Notes: generated by a model from the letters alone, not told the origin. 64,000 bases of DNA from RGIG8748 sp045544515 (GCA_045544515.1 JAZPZD010000021.1:124001-188000), one strand, 5' to 3'. Positions 49,876-59,515 are shown, counted from the stretch's first letter. Program-made: numbers and translations.

Positions 49876-50991
49876 TTAATTGAAATTAAAGGACTTTCGC
49901 CTCATATAAACACTTAACACAAGCCCAATCGCCGCAAAGTTTGTAATGATGGAAGACCCACCGTAGCTAAAGAACGGCAGAGGAATTCCTGTTACCGGCA
50001 TAAGCCCTATGCACATTCCTATATTTTCAAATATATGCGCCAAAAACATACACGCAACACCTATACAGATGTATCTGGACATATCCGACTTTGTCCTTGT
50101 GGAATTGTGCAGGCATTTGTATACGATGCCAAATAATAGTGCCGTAACAACAGCACACCCAATGAGTCCAAGTTCTTCGCCGATTACCGCAAAAATAAAG
50201 TCCGTATGCCTTGCAGGCAGATATCCGAGTTGAGTTTGAGTGCCCTGATACAGGCCCTTTCCAAAGAGCCTTCCCGAGCCTATGGCTATCTTGGATTGTA
50301 TCACATGATATCCCGAACCCAAGGGGTCGCTTTCGGGATTGAAGAAAACCCGTATTCTGTTTTTTTGATACTCTTTAAAGAGGAAAAACCACACCATAGG
50401 TATTATGCCTATTATGGTGCCTGCGGCGGTTACTATGTACTTGTACGATATCCCTGCCGCAAAAACAATCCCTGCAAATATAAATATAAATACCATAGCC
50501 GTACCGAAATCCGGCTGAAGCATAATAAGACCGAGAAGTATGCCAAGGTGAGATAACAGTTTGAGGATATTTTTGGGCTCGTTGATGTCATCACCCATAT
50601 CCGAAACAACCTTGGAAAATGTCAGTATAAAGCCTATCTTTACAAACTCCGACGGCTGAATACCTATGGGGCCGAATCTAATCCAGCTTTTGCTTCCGGT
50701 ATCTTCCTTTCCTGTTCCTATGATGAGGACCAGCACAAGCAAAAACACGCATCCCACATATATAAACTTCCAAGCCGAGCCGACCTTTTCAAAGTTAATG
50801 GCAGTAAATACCGCCATAAGTACAAAGCCCATAGCCGCAGCAGCTGATTGTATAATTACAAAGCTCGAAGAGCCCATGGCTTTTACGGCACTGGAGATTA
50901 CAACAATGCCAAATACTGCACAACAAAGCGCCAGAGCCACAAGTGTATAATCGATTTCTTTAAATAAGTATATTTTGCCTTTTCTTCGCAT
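49876..50991 (-). CDS. rodA: RodA/FtsW/SpoVE-family peptidoglycan polymerase
   Basis: A SEDS glycosyltransferase that polymerises lipid II for wall growth. The 371-residue protein has about ten helices and the family motifs RFGPIGIQPSEFVKIG (third/fourth helix), MLQPDFGTAMVF (with the essential Asp), and NIGMCIGLMPVTGIPLPFFSYGG at the end. It fits RodA (elongation) best because of the N-terminal LFKEIDYTLVALALCCAVFG; SpoVE is an alternative in spore-formers. The start follows GAGGTAAAT; a TATAAT is just upstream on the minus strand. Confidence 0.92.
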   Translation of the reverse strand: MRRKGKIYLFKEIDYTLVALALCCAVFGIVVISSAVKAMGSSSFVIIQSAAAAMGFVLMAVFTAINFEKVGSAWKFIYVGCVFLLVLVLIIGTGKEDTGSKSWIRFGPIGIQPSEFVKIGFILTFSKVVSDMGDDINEPKNILKLLSHLGILLGLIMLQPDFGTAMVFIFIFAGIVFAAGISYKYIVTAAGTIIGIIPMVWFFLFKEYQKNRIRVFFNPESDPLGSGYHVIQSKIAIGSGRLFGKGLYQGTQTQLGYLPARHTDFIFAVIGEELGLIGCAVVTALLFGIVYKCLHNSTRTKSDMSRYICIGVACMFLAHIFENIGMCIGLMPVTGIPLPFFSYGGSSIITNFAAIGLVLSVYMRRKSFNFN

Positions 50992-51094
50992 AATTTACCT
51001 CATGATTTTGTAATAATATAATTATACCAAAAAATACAGAAAAAACAATAGTATTTTAAAAAACAAAAAAATTCCATTTTTTTATAAAAAAAGC

Positions 51095-51123
51095 TTGCAT
51101 TTTATAAGTGGTTGTGCTACAAT
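51095..51123 (+). promoter_or_regulatory. Promoter of rpsB-tsf
   Basis: TTGCAT (51095-51100), 17-base spacer, TACAAT (51118-51123); the transcript would have a leader of about 115 bases. Confidence 0.7.
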
Positions 51124-51129
51124 ATTATG

Positions 51130-51246
51130 CGGTTAATACACACATATGCGGATGTATCAGAGGATTGCGTCGGAATTCGACATAGTTCTGGCGTCTCTTT
51201 TGCAGTTGATGTATATGGAGGGTAAAATTTAATGGAGGTGTTTAAT
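51130..51246 (+). promoter_or_regulatory. Structured 5' leader of rpsB
   Basis: A 117-base untranslated leader with nested complementarity: ATACA (51136-51140) with TGTAT (51210-51214), AGAG (51159-51162) with CTCT (51195-51198) and a GTCG-GAATT-CGAC hairpin (51169-51181). This may be an autoregulatory site for ribosomal protein S2. Evidence is only pairing by eye. Confidence 0.4.
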
Positions 51247-51987
51247 ATGTCAGTTATTTCTATGAAACAGTTGTTGGAAGCAGGTGTTCACTTCGGTCAC
51301 CAGACAAGAAGATGGAACCCTAAAATGAGTGAGTATATCTATACCGAAAGAAACGGTATATATATCATCAATCTTCAGAAAACAGTTAAGAAGATTGTAG
51401 AAGCTTATGATTTTATCAAAGAAGTTGCAGAAAGCGGCGAGAGCATTCTCTTCGTAGGTACCAAAAAACAGGCTCAGGATTCCATCAAGGAAGAAGCTGA
51501 GAGAGTTGGTATGTACTATGTAAATGCAAGATGGCTCGGCGGTATGCTCACAAACTTCAAGACAATCCAGAAGAGAATCGAAAGATTAAATCAGTTAAAG
51601 AAGATGGAAGAAGACGGTACATTCGACCTTCTCACCAAGAAAGAAGCTACCAAGCTCAAGCTTGAAATCGAAAAACTCGAAAAATACTTAGGCGGTATCA
51701 AAGATATGAAGAAGCTCCCCGGAGCACTCTTTGTAGTAGACCCCAGAAAAGAAAAGATTGCAGTTGCAGAAGCTCACAAGCTCGGTATCCCCGTAGTAGC
51801 TATTGTTGATACCAACTGTGACCCCGACGAAGTTGACTATGTAATCCCCGGTAACGACGACGCTATAAGAGCAGTTAAGCTCATTGCTTCTACAATAGCA
51901 AATGCTATTATCGAAGGCAACCAGGGCGAAGATGCAGCTTTAGTTGTTGAAGAAGAAGCAGCTGAAGAAGTTCAGGATGCAGAATAA
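51247..51987 (+). CDS. rpsB: 30S ribosomal protein S2
   Basis: A structural protein of the small ribosomal subunit. The 246-residue product begins [20 protein letters not shown] and carries [49 protein letters not shown] and [20 protein letters not shown], all S2 signatures, plus an acidic tail ([12 protein letters not shown]). The ATG at 51247 is six bases from GGAGGTG; ATG 51232 also has a GGAGGG upstream and cannot be excluded. tsf follows 24 bases later, as in almost all bacteria. Confidence 0.98.
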   Translation: MSVISMKQLLEAGVHFGHQTRRWNPKMSEYIYTERNGIYIINLQKTVKKIVEAYDFIKEVAESGESILFVGTKKQAQDSIKEEAERVGMYYVNARWLGGMLTNFKTIQKRIERLNQLKKMEEDGTFDLLTKKEATKLKLEIEKLEKYLGGIKDMKKLPGALFVVDPRKEKIAVAEAHKLGIPVVAIVDTNCDPDEVDYVIPGNDDAIRAVKLIASTIANAIIEGNQGEDAALVVEEEAAEEVQDAE

Positions 51988-52011
51988 TTTTTGATACGGA
52001 GGAATACCAAA

Positions 52012-52896
52012 ATGGCTAACTTTACAGCACAAGATGTAAAAGATTTGAGAGAAAGAACAGGTTGCGGTATGATGGACTGTAAGAAAGCTCTTACAGAATC
52101 AAACGGCGATGTAGAAAGAGCAATAGAATTTTTAAGAGAAAAGGGCCTTGCTGCTGCTGCTAAAAAAGCAGGCAGAATAGCTGCAGAAGGTATCGTAGAT
52201 GTATATGTAAATGCAGACGCTACAGTAGGTGCTGTTATCGAAGTTAACTCCGAAACAGACTTCGTTGCAAAGAATGCAGAATTCAAAGAATTCGTTGCAA
52301 ACCTTGCAAAGCTCGTTGCAGAACAGAACCCTGCAGATTTAGACGCATTCAATGCTCTTAAATATGACGATGCTATGACTGTAGAAGAAGCTTTGAAAGA
52401 CAAGATTCTCACAATCGGCGAAAATATGAAGATAAGAAGATTCCAGAGATTTGAAGGCAAGGTTGCAGCATATGTTCACGGCGGCGGAAGAATCGGTGTA
52501 CTTGCTAAAATAGAAGGCGACGATGTAAACGCAGCAAAAGAAGTATGTATGCACATTGCAGCTATCAATCCTCTCTATCTCAACAAGGACACAGTTCCTG
52601 TAGAAGATGTAGAAAAAGAAAAGCACATCATCATTGCACAGATCAAGGAAGATCCCAAGAATGCTTCCAAGCCCGACAATATCATCGAAAAGATGGTTGG
52701 CGGAAAGATCAACAAGTTCTACGAGTTAAACTGCCTTATGCAGCAGGAATTCTGCGTAAACCCCGACTTCAAGGTAGAAAAGTATCTTGAATCCAAGGGT
52801 GTTAACCTCGTTGAATTCGTAAGATTTGAAAAAGGCGAAGGCCTCGAAAAGAAAGAAGACAACTTTGCAGACGAAGTTGCAAGCATGGTAAAATAA
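52012..52896 (+). CDS. tsf: Elongation factor Ts
   Basis: The nucleotide exchange factor for EF-Tu. The 294-residue protein starts with the UBA-like domain (VKDLRERTGCGMMDCKKALT), followed by VDVYVNADATVGAVIEVNSE and the core TDFVAKNAEF motif, then the dimerisation region. ATG 52012 has ACGGAGGAAT. Cotranscribed with rpsB; a strong terminator follows. Confidence 0.98.
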   Translation: MANFTAQDVKDLRERTGCGMMDCKKALTESNGDVERAIEFLREKGLAAAAKKAGRIAAEGIVDVYVNADATVGAVIEVNSETDFVAKNAEFKEFVANLAKLVAEQNPADLDAFNALKYDDAMTVEEALKDKILTIGENMKIRRFQRFEGKVAAYVHGGGRIGVLAKIEGDDVNAAKEVCMHIAAINPLYLNKDTVPVEDVEKEKHIIIAQIKEDPKNASKPDNIIEKMVGGKINKFYELNCLMQQEFCVNPDFKVEKYLESKGVNLVEFVRFEKGEGLEKKEDNFADEVASMVK

Positions 52897-52920
52897 TTAA
52901 ACATTTGTGTCTTTTTAAAA

Positions 52921-52953
52921 GGTTCCGGACAAAACATATCCGGAACCTTTTTT
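52921..52953 (+). terminator. Terminator of rpsB-tsf
   Basis: GGTTCCGGA (52921-52929) and TCCGGAACC (52939-52947), followed by TTTTTT. Confidence 0.9.
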
Positions 52954-52966
52954 CAATTTGATTAAC

Positions 52967-52995
52967 TTGACTTTTTTGCATATATAATGTATAAT
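52967..52995 (+). promoter_or_regulatory. Promoter of pfkA
   Basis: TTGACT (52967-52972), 17-base spacer, TATAAT (52990-52995). Confidence 0.8.
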
Positions 52996-53063
52996 ACTGG
53001 CATATTTTGATATACTTTTAGGTATAAGTATTATTTTGAGTATTTTAGGAGGATTTACAATAT

Positions 53064-54248
53064 ATGTCTATCAAAAAAATAGGTATTCTCACCGGCGGCG
53101 GAGATTGCCCGGGTCTAAACGCTGTAATAGCTGCAGCGGCCAAAACTGCGGTTAACAAATACGGCCTTGAGGTAGTCGGTATCAAAAACGGCTATCGCGG
53201 ACTTTATCTCGGCAAAAGCCAGATAGTTCCCCTCAATGCTGATACAGTAGGTGATATCATAGGCGAGGGCGGTACCATCCTTTACAATTCAAACAAGGAC
53301 AACCTCTTTAAATATCCTCGCCGTGACAAATCGGGAATTATCAAAGACGAGGATGGCAAGCCCATATACGACAACCTCTCGCATATAGCAGTAGAAAATC
53401 TTAAGAAAGAGGGCATTGACGCTCTTATCATAATAGGCGGCGACGGAACTCTTACCTCCGGCAGAGACTTTGCAAGGCTCGGTGTCCCGGTAGTGGGCGT
53501 TCCCAAGACAATAGACAATGACCTCAACTCCACCGATACCACTTTTGGTTTTGATACTGCGGTAAACCGTTGTGTAGATGCATCAAACAGCATAAACACC
53601 ACAGGTATTGCACATCACAGAGTTATGGTAATGGAGGTTATGGGAAGAGAGGCAGGGCACATTGCACTCCACGCAGGTATTGCTTCAGCTGCCGATGTAA
53701 TCCTTATCCCCGAAATTCCATACGATATTTCCGTTGTAGCACAGAAAGCAAAACAGGCACTTAGTAGCGACAGACAGTACTGTCTCATGGTTGTTGCAGA
53801 AGGCATATCTTCTCCCACAGGCGGCAAGACAGGCGTCTCTACAGACCTTTCGCCCGACGGCTTCAAGTTCAAAGGTGCAGGTGATTCTGTAGCTGCTGCC
53901 GTTCAGGAAATAATCAATAACAACAGAGATGACGACGGCTATGCAATAAGCGAAACCATTATGGATGTAGAGGCTCGCTGCACAGTTGTAGGCCATGTAC
54001 AGAGAGGCGGCTCACCCACGGGCTTTGATAGAGTTCTCTGCTCCAGATACGGCAAAAAGGCTGTCGAAGCTCTTATGGAAGGCAAAAAAGGCGATATGGT
54101 TGCATTAAAGGGAGACACTCTTACAACAGTTTCGCTCGAGGAGGTTATTCCCTCTGACGATATGCACTCCAACTTCCGCCCTGTTGATGTAAACGGCGAG
54201 CTTGTGGAGCTTGCAAGAACAATGGGCATATGCTTTGGTGATAAATAA
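53064..54248 (+). CDS. pfkA: 6-phosphofructokinase
   Basis: Phosphorylates fructose 6-phosphate in glycolysis. The 394-residue protein is longer than the 320-residue Bacillus type. It starts KKIGILTGGGDCPGLNAVI; the nucleotide residue is Gly in IIGGDGTLTSGRD (as in ATP enzymes; PPi enzymes have Asp), while the catalytic loop reads VPKTIDNDL with Lys, as in PPi and group III ATP enzymes. The set GGDGT plus PKTIDND suggests an ATP-dependent enzyme of the mixed group III, but the phosphate donor is not certain. AGGAGG precedes the ATG. Confidence 0.93.
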   Translation: MSIKKIGILTGGGDCPGLNAVIAAAAKTAVNKYGLEVVGIKNGYRGLYLGKSQIVPLNADTVGDIIGEGGTILYNSNKDNLFKYPRRDKSGIIKDEDGKPIYDNLSHIAVENLKKEGIDALIIIGGDGTLTSGRDFARLGVPVVGVPKTIDNDLNSTDTTFGFDTAVNRCVDASNSINTTGIAHHRVMVMEVMGREAGHIALHAGIASAADVILIPEIPYDISVVAQKAKQALSSDRQYCLMVVAEGISSPTGGKTGVSTDLSPDGFKFKGAGDSVAAAVQEIINNNRDDDGYAISETIMDVEARCTVVGHVQRGGSPTGFDRVLCSRYGKKAVEALMEGKKGDMVALKGDTLTTVSLEEVIPSDDMHSNFRPVDVNGELVELARTMGICFGDK

Positions 54249-54266
54249 ATTTTTTAACACACATAG

Positions 54267-54294
54267 GGGCGGCTTAACAGCCGGCCTTTTTTTC
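54267..54294 (+). terminator. Terminator of pfkA
   Basis: CGGCT-TAAC-AGCCG with partly paired GG/CC extensions, followed by a run of seven T, 18 bases after the stop. Confidence 0.72.
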
Positions 54295-54326
54295 GTATTT
54301 TTACTGTTTAATATTGGAATAACCTC

Positions 54327-54355
54327 TTGATTTTATATATCTTTTGTGATATAAT
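54327..54355 (+). promoter_or_regulatory. Promoter of the etfB-etfA-lactate dehydrogenase operon
   Basis: TTGATT (54327-54332), 17-base spacer, TATAAT (54350-54355), about 57 bases before etfB. Confidence 0.78.
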
Positions 54356-54411
54356 GCAATATAAGAATTAATATGTTAGTTAATATAAATTTTGATATAG
54401 GGGTATTTCAG

Positions 54412-55200
54412 ATGAAAATTTTAGTTTGTATCAAACAGGTTCCCGGTTCAAGCAATGTTGAGGTTGACCCGATTACCGGTGTTTTAAAGCGTGACGGAGT
54501 AAAAAGCAAACTTAATCCGTATGACCTTTATGCACTTGAGATGGCTCTTTGCATTTCCGAAAAATACGGTGCCAAGGTGGATGTTATCACTATGGGACCG
54601 CCGCAGGCAAAGGATATCATAGTAGAAGCTATCTGCATGGGTGCCTCTGGAGGTACCGTACTTTCGGACAGAAAGTTTGCCGGTGCAGATGTTCTTGCCA
54701 CTGCGTATACTCTTTCGCAGGGTATCAAAAAATGCGGCTCATACGATATCATAATATGCGGCAAACAGACCACCGACGGCGATACCGCACAGGTTGGTGC
54801 TGAAGTCAGTGAGTTTTTGTCAATCCCCAATGTCAGCAATGTTACAAGCATAGATGCCGTAACAGACAAGACAGTTACTCTTACTGCTTCGCTTGGCGAT
54901 GAGATTGTGTCTATGGAGATAAACACTCCCTGCCTCATTTCTGCAGACGGTGATATCAATTCTCCCAGACTTCCCTCGTACAAGGTAAGAAAGACCGTCA
55001 CCGACGATATGATAAAGTTCTTAAGCTTCGATGATTTCGACGACCAAAACCCCGATAACTATGGTCTTTCCGGTTCTGCCACACAGGTAGAGAGGATATT
55101 CCCACCCGAAAAGAATACCCAGAGATGTGTTTTTTCGGGTGATAGCATAGAGCAGACAGATAGTCTGTACAATCTTATTCTGGACCGCAAGTTGATATAA
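54412..55200 (+). CDS. etfB: Electron transfer flavoprotein beta subunit (LctB type)
   Basis: The 262-residue protein binds nucleotide or flavin and partners with the EtfA subunit. It has the family opening ILVCIKQVPGSSNVEVDP, PYDLYALEMALCISEKYGAK, VITMGPPQAKDIIVEAICMG and GKQTTDGDTAQVGAEV. The gene order etfB, etfA (with ferredoxin domain), FAD oxidase matches the electron-confurcating lactate dehydrogenase of Acetobacterium (LctBCD), in which Etf drives lactate oxidation by coupling it to ferredoxin oxidation. ATG 54412 follows AGGGG. Confidence 0.93.
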   Translation: MKILVCIKQVPGSSNVEVDPITGVLKRDGVKSKLNPYDLYALEMALCISEKYGAKVDVITMGPPQAKDIIVEAICMGASGGTVLSDRKFAGADVLATAYTLSQGIKKCGSYDIIICGKQTTDGDTAQVGAEVSEFLSIPNVSNVTSIDAVTDKTVTLTASLGDEIVSMEINTPCLISADGDINSPRLPSYKVRKTVTDDMIKFLSFDDFDDQNPDNYGLSGSATQVERIFPPEKNTQRCVFSGDSIEQTDSLYNLILDRKLI

Positions 55201-55213
55201 GGAGGGGATACAT

Positions 55214-56410
55214 ATGGGTAAATTAATAATCAATCATAACAAAGTCACCATGGAAGTTGCCAAGGAGCTTGTAAGCGTGTGCCCCTTTGGTGCAATAGCA
55301 TATGACAATTCAAAGCTCGACATTTCCTCCGCTTGCAAAATGTGCAAGATGTGCGTCAAAAAGTCCGCAGGGGTTATAGAATATGTTGAAGAAGAAAAAT
55401 TAGGCGTAGACAAATCCCTCTGGAATGGTATATGCGTGTATGCAGACCATTCCGGCGGCAAAATCCACAGAGTTACATACGAACTTTGCGGCAAAGCAAG
55501 GGAGCTTGCCAAGGTTACAGGTCACGAGGTCTATGCCCTTGTGATAGGACACAACATATCCCTGGAAGCAAACAAACTCCTTAAGTACGGTGTAGACAAG
55601 GTTTTTGTATATGATGACACAGAGCTCGAAAACTTCAGAATAGAACCTTATACAGCAGCCTTTTGCGATTTTATAGAAAAGGTAAAACCCTCTTCCATCC
55701 TTGTTGGTGCAACCAATCTTGGCAGACAGCTTGCCCCCAGAGTTGCCGCAAGATGCAGAGCAGGACTTACAGCGGACTGTACCGTTCTGGAAATGAAAGA
55801 AAACACCGACCTCGTGCAGATAAGACCTGCCTTTGGCGGAAATATTATGGCACAGATAATATCGCCAAACACCAGACCGCAGTTCTGCACAGTAAGATAC
55901 AAGGTCTTCTCCGAGCCTGCACCTATGGATGATGCATCAGGAGAAATAGTAAATATGACCCTTTCTGACGACAAGAAAAAGTCGGATATCAAGGTGATAT
56001 CCACCACATCCAAGCCCAAGGATATAGATATCTCAGAAGCCGATGTAATAGTCGCCGTGGGCAGAGGTGCATCGGGCGAGGCTATGAGAGAAAAGATAAA
56101 TGAGCTTGCGGATTTACTTGGCGGTGTAGTAGCCTGCACCAGACCACTTGTGGAGAGTAGCGTTTTTGATGCCAAGCATCAGATAGGTCTTTCCGGCAGA
56201 ACTGTAAAGCCAAAGTTTATCATTTGTCTTGGTATCTCGGGCTCTGTTCAGTTTGCCGCAGGTATGAAGGCGTCGGATTGTATCGTTGCGGTTAATACCG
56301 ACAAATCCGCACCGATTTTTGATGTGGCACACTACCAGATAGTAGGCGATGTGGCAGATATAGTACCCCGTCTTATAGAAAAGATAAAGGAGGGCAAACA
56401 AAATGTATAA
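55214..56410 (+). CDS. etfA: Electron transfer flavoprotein alpha subunit with N-terminal [4Fe-4S] domain (LctC type)
   Basis: The 398-residue protein has a short ferredoxin-like extension in the first 60 residues with Cys 23, 41, 44 and 47 (VCPFG; CKMCKMC), enough for one [4Fe-4S] cluster, then the EtfA flavin domain ([80 protein letters not shown]). The extra iron-sulfur domain is typical of the bifurcating/confurcating Etf group. It overlaps the dehydrogenase start by eight bases. Confidence 0.94.
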   Translation: MGKLIINHNKVTMEVAKELVSVCPFGAIAYDNSKLDISSACKMCKMCVKKSAGVIEYVEEEKLGVDKSLWNGICVYADHSGGKIHRVTYELCGKARELAKVTGHEVYALVIGHNISLEANKLLKYGVDKVFVYDDTELENFRIEPYTAAFCDFIEKVKPSSILVGATNLGRQLAPRVAARCRAGLTADCTVLEMKENTDLVQIRPAFGGNIMAQIISPNTRPQFCTVRYKVFSEPAPMDDASGEIVNMTLSDDKKKSDIKVISTTSKPKDIDISEADVIVAVGRGASGEAMREKINELADLLGGVVACTRPLVESSVFDAKHQIGLSGRTVKPKFIICLGISGSVQFAAGMKASDCIVAVNTDKSAPIFDVAHYQIVGDVADIVPRLIEKIKEGKQNV

Positions 56411-57797
56411 CAAAATAACATCGGAAGATATAAATGCCCTTGTTGATATACTGGGCAGCGACAGAGTTCTTACAGGCGATGCAATTAATTCTGACTATGC
56501 ACACGACGAACTCGGCGGAATAGAAAAAATGCCCGATGTCCTTGTGAGAGTACATACTACAGAAGAGATTTCTTCTGTAATGAAGCTTGCCTGGAACAGA
56601 TGCATACCCGTAACTGTAAGAGGCAGCGGCACAGGTCTTGTGGGCTCTGCTGTTGCGGTAGAGGGCGGTATACTTATGGAAACCACCGCTATGAACAAAA
56701 TCCTCGAGCTTGACCGCGACAACCTCACCGTTACCGTTCAGCCGGGTGTTCTTCTTATGGAGCTTGCGGCGTTTTGTGAGGACAACGACTTCCTCTATCC
56801 GCCCGACCCTGGCGAAAAGTCCGCTACAATCGGAGGAAATATATCCACCAATGCCGGAGGTATGAGAGCAGTTAAATACGGTGTTACCAGAGATTATGTC
56901 CGTTCTCTCACCGTTGTTATGCCAAATGGTGAAATACTCAACCTCGGCGGCAAGGTTGCCAAAAACAGCTCGGGATATAGCCTCAAAGACCTTGTTGTAG
57001 GTTCGGAGGGAACTCTCTGCATCATTGCGGAGGCAGTGCTCAAGCTCGTTCCTCTGCCAAAGGTTTCTGTTAGCCTTCTTGTGCCGTTTGAGGATATGAA
57101 AAGTGCCATCGAAGCCGTACCGCAGATATTCCGTTCCAAGGTGACCCCCACAGCAATAGAATATATGTCCAGAGATACCATTCTGTTTTCGGAGAGCTAT
57201 CTTGGCAAAAAATTCCCCGATACCAAGAGCGATGCATATATCCTTCTTACCTTTGACGGCAACACCGATGCCCAGGTAGATGAGGATATCAAAAATGTTG
57301 CAGAGCTTTGCCTTGAAATCGGTGCACTCGATGTGTATATAGTAGATACAGAGGAAAGAAAAAAATCTGTCTGGTCGGCAAGGGGAGCCTTCCTCGAAGC
57401 TATAAAAGCCTCAACCACCGAGATGGACGAGTGCGATGTGGTAGTTCCGGTAAACAAGGTAGACGAATTTATCAAGTTTACCCATACTCTTGCAGATGAG
57501 GTGGGCGTTCGTATACCCAGCTTTGGTCATGCAGGCGACGGCAATCTGCATATTTATATCTGCCGAGACAATCTCGATGAGAAAAACTGGCAGCAAACTC
57601 TTGAAATATGCTTCGACCGTATGTATGAGAAAGCTGATGAGCTTGGCGGTCTTGTGTCGGGAGAACACGGCATAGGCTACGCCAAAAAGGATTATTTAAG
57701 AAGACAATACGGCGAAACTCCGATAAGCCTTATGCGTGGTATCAAGCAGGTATTTGACGAAAAGAATATCCTTAACCCAGGCAAGATAATGCAATAA
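56403..57797 (+). CDS. lctD: FAD-binding lactate/glycolate dehydrogenase (LctD type)
   Basis: The 464-residue protein is a GlcD/D-lactate dehydrogenase-type flavoenzyme: FAD_binding_4 domain ([60 protein letters not shown]) and the FAD-oxidase C domain ([44 protein letters not shown]). With EtfAB it would oxidise lactate with NAD as acceptor, pulled by reduced ferredoxin. Other 2-hydroxy acids are possible substrates. A lactate permease is elsewhere in the window. Confidence 0.9.
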   Translation: MYNKITSEDINALVDILGSDRVLTGDAINSDYAHDELGGIEKMPDVLVRVHTTEEISSVMKLAWNRCIPVTVRGSGTGLVGSAVAVEGGILMETTAMNKILELDRDNLTVTVQPGVLLMELAAFCEDNDFLYPPDPGEKSATIGGNISTNAGGMRAVKYGVTRDYVRSLTVVMPNGEILNLGGKVAKNSSGYSLKDLVVGSEGTLCIIAEAVLKLVPLPKVSVSLLVPFEDMKSAIEAVPQIFRSKVTPTAIEYMSRDTILFSESYLGKKFPDTKSDAYILLTFDGNTDAQVDEDIKNVAELCLEIGALDVYIVDTEERKKSVWSARGAFLEAIKASTTEMDECDVVVPVNKVDEFIKFTHTLADEVGVRIPSFGHAGDGNLHIYICRDNLDEKNWQQTLEICFDRMYEKADELGGLVSGEHGIGYAKKDYLRRQYGETPISLMRGIKQVFDEKNILNPGKIMQ

Positions 57798-57809
57798 TCC
57801 AAAAAGTAT

Positions 57810-57834
57810 GGGCGGCGAAAAGCCGCCCTTTTTT
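57810..57834 (+). terminator. Terminator of the lactate dehydrogenase operon
   Basis: GGGCGGC (57810-57816), loop GAAAA, GCCGCCC (57822-57828), then TTTTTT. Confidence 0.9.
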
Positions 57835-57909
57835 GCAAAGCAAAAACAAAAATATGCTAATTTTAAATAGAAAAATCTATTTAATAAACCATAATAATTG
57901 TGACTGCTC

Positions 57910-57938
57910 TTGAATTTGGGCAGAATATATTGTAAAAT
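57910..57938 (+). promoter_or_regulatory. Promoter of the chromate transporter pair
   Basis: TTGAAT (57910-57915), 17-base spacer, TAAAAT (57933-57938). Confidence 0.68.
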
Positions 57939-57967
57939 AATATTAAATAAATTTATGGAGCTTTATT

Positions 57968-58537
57968 ATGTCACAAAAAGAAACCAAGATTAAAAAAATA
58001 ACAAGCCTGTTTGCAACTTTTTTCAAAATAGGAGCCTTTACCTTTGGCGGAGGGTATGCAATGGTGCCTCTTATTCAGAGAGAAATTGCCGAAAACAAAG
58101 GCTGGATTACAGAAGACGACATATTGGATATCATAGCAATAGCAGAGTCTACACCGGGTCCCATTGCCATTAATTCTGCCACCTTTGTAGGACTCAAGGT
58201 TGCAGGCCTCTGGGGTGCAGTTGCGGCGACATTCGGTGTGGTTCTTCCGTCCTTTGTTATTATATCAATTATTGCAACTGTCTTGAGACAATTTTCGGAT
58301 TACAAGGCTGTTAAATACGCATTTATGGGTATAAGGGCAGGAGTGCTTGCATTAATACTAAAGGCAGTATTTACAATGTATCAAAAATGTCCCAAAGGGA
58401 TTATAAGCTATATTGTAATGGCATCATCCTTTGTTGTAGCGGCATTTGTTGACATCAGTGTTCTCTATGTAATAATAGGTTGTGCTCTGTTTGGTCTTAT
58501 TAGCTCTATGTATATTTCGAGGAGGGCAGACAGATGA
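57968..58537 (+). CDS. Chromate transporter family, half protein 1
   Basis: The 189-residue membrane protein is one CHR domain: FFKIGAFTFGGGYAMVPLIQ, IIAIAESTPGPIAINSATFV and GLKVAGLWGAVAATFGVVLP. Long ChrA proteins join two such domains; here they are separate genes, the usual form in Firmicutes, probably assembling as a heterodimer. Real chromate export is not shown for most of the family. It overlaps the next gene by four bases (ATGA). Confidence 0.92.
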   Translation: MSQKETKIKKITSLFATFFKIGAFTFGGGYAMVPLIQREIAENKGWITEDDILDIIAIAESTPGPIAINSATFVGLKVAGLWGAVAATFGVVLPSFVIISIIATVLRQFSDYKAVKYAFMGIRAGVLALILKAVFTMYQKCPKGIISYIVMASSFVVAAFVDISVLYVIIGCALFGLISSMYISRRADR

Positions 58538-59100
58538 TATATTTAAGCTTACTTCTCACTTTTTTCAAGATAGGGCTGTTTACCTTTGGCGGCGGATATG
58601 CTATGCTTCCCCTTATCGAGTCCGAGGTTCTTCAAAAAGGATGGCTTCCGTTAGAAGATATAATCAATTTTATTGCGGTTAGCGAAAGCACCCCCGGACC
58701 TTTTGCAATTAATATGGCAACCTATGTGGGTATGGAAACCGCAGGCTTTTGGGGAGCTGTTTGTGCAACATCCGGTGTTGTTTTGCCGTCTTTTATAGTA
58801 ATTACAGTTATTGCAACATTCTTCGAAAAGTTCAAAAACAACAAAACCGTAGAGGGTGTTATGTCGGGCTTAAGGCCTGCTGTTATCGGTCTCATGGGCT
58901 CGGCAGTTGTATCTGTCGGCAAGACGGTGTTTTTTCCGTTGGGTATAACTTTGTCTGTGGTATATGATGCTGCATTCTGGTTTTCGCTTGTGCTCTTTGG
59001 TGTCATGTGCATTTTGGCATTTAAGAAAAAGCACCCTGTAATGATAATTTCACTTTCAGCTCTGGCAGGAATTATATTTGGTTATTTATTTAATATTTAA
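58534..59100 (+). CDS. Chromate transporter family, half protein 2
   Basis: The 188-residue partner carries FFKIGLFTFGGGYAMLPLIE, FIAVSESTPGPFAINMATYV and GMETAGFWGAVCATSGVVLP. It begins in the ATGA overlap with the first half gene, so both are made together. It probably inserts in opposite orientation to its partner. trxA follows 15 bases later and may be cotranscribed. Confidence 0.92.
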   Translation: MIYLSLLLTFFKIGLFTFGGGYAMLPLIESEVLQKGWLPLEDIINFIAVSESTPGPFAINMATYVGMETAGFWGAVCATSGVVLPSFIVITVIATFFEKFKNNKTVEGVMSGLRPAVIGLMGSAVVSVGKTVFFPLGITLSVVYDAAFWFSLVLFGVMCILAFKKKHPVMIISLSALAGIIFGYLFNI

Positions 59101-59115
59101 GAGGAGGAAAATTTT

Positions 59116-59430
59116 ATGGCAGAAATTAAAATTACAAAGGAGAATTTTGATAGCGAGGTATTAAATTCCGATATACCTGTGATAATTGATTTTTGGGCAA
59201 CCTGGTGCGGTCCCTGTATGATGCTCGCTCCCGTATTGGCGGAAATCGCAAATGAATACGAGGGAAAATTAAAGGTCGGCAAAATCAATGTAGACGAAGA
59301 AAACGAGCTTGCAATAAAGTATAAGATAGCAAGCATACCTGCAGTATTTAAGTTTGAAAACGGTGAAATAACAAAAAAAGCTGTAGGGTATATGACAAAA
59401 GAAAAACTTATAAATGAATTGGAACTGTAA
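59116..59430 (+). CDS. trxA: Thioredoxin
   Basis: A 104-residue cytoplasmic dithiol-disulfide oxidoreductase. It has the active site WATWCGPCMMLAPVLAEIAN, the cis-Pro in KIASIPAVFKFENGE and the usual thioredoxin length. It follows the chromate transporter pair by 15 bases with GAGGAGGAA as ribosome site, and no thioredoxin reductase gene is adjacent. Confidence 0.95.
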   Translation: MAEIKITKENFDSEVLNSDIPVIIDFWATWCGPCMMLAPVLAEIANEYEGKLKVGKINVDEENELAIKYKIASIPAVFKFENGEITKKAVGYMTKEKLINELEL

Positions 59431-59458
59431 AAGCAAGGGGCAATTACCCCTTGCTTTT
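59431..59458 (+). terminator. Terminator after trxA
   Basis: AAGCAAGGGG (59431-59440) and CCCCTTGCTT (59447-59456), loop CAATTA, then TTTAAATTTT. Confidence 0.88.
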
Positions 59459-59486
59459 TAAATTTTGCGAAAACCCAAATTATATA

Positions 59487-59515
59487 TTGTATTTACTCTC
59501 AAAATGTGGTACAAT
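59487..59515 (+). promoter_or_regulatory. Promoter of the pyr operon
   Basis: TTGTAT (59487-59492), 17-base spacer, TACAAT (59510-59515). The leader is only about 25 bases, too short for a PyrR attenuator. Confidence 0.65.
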
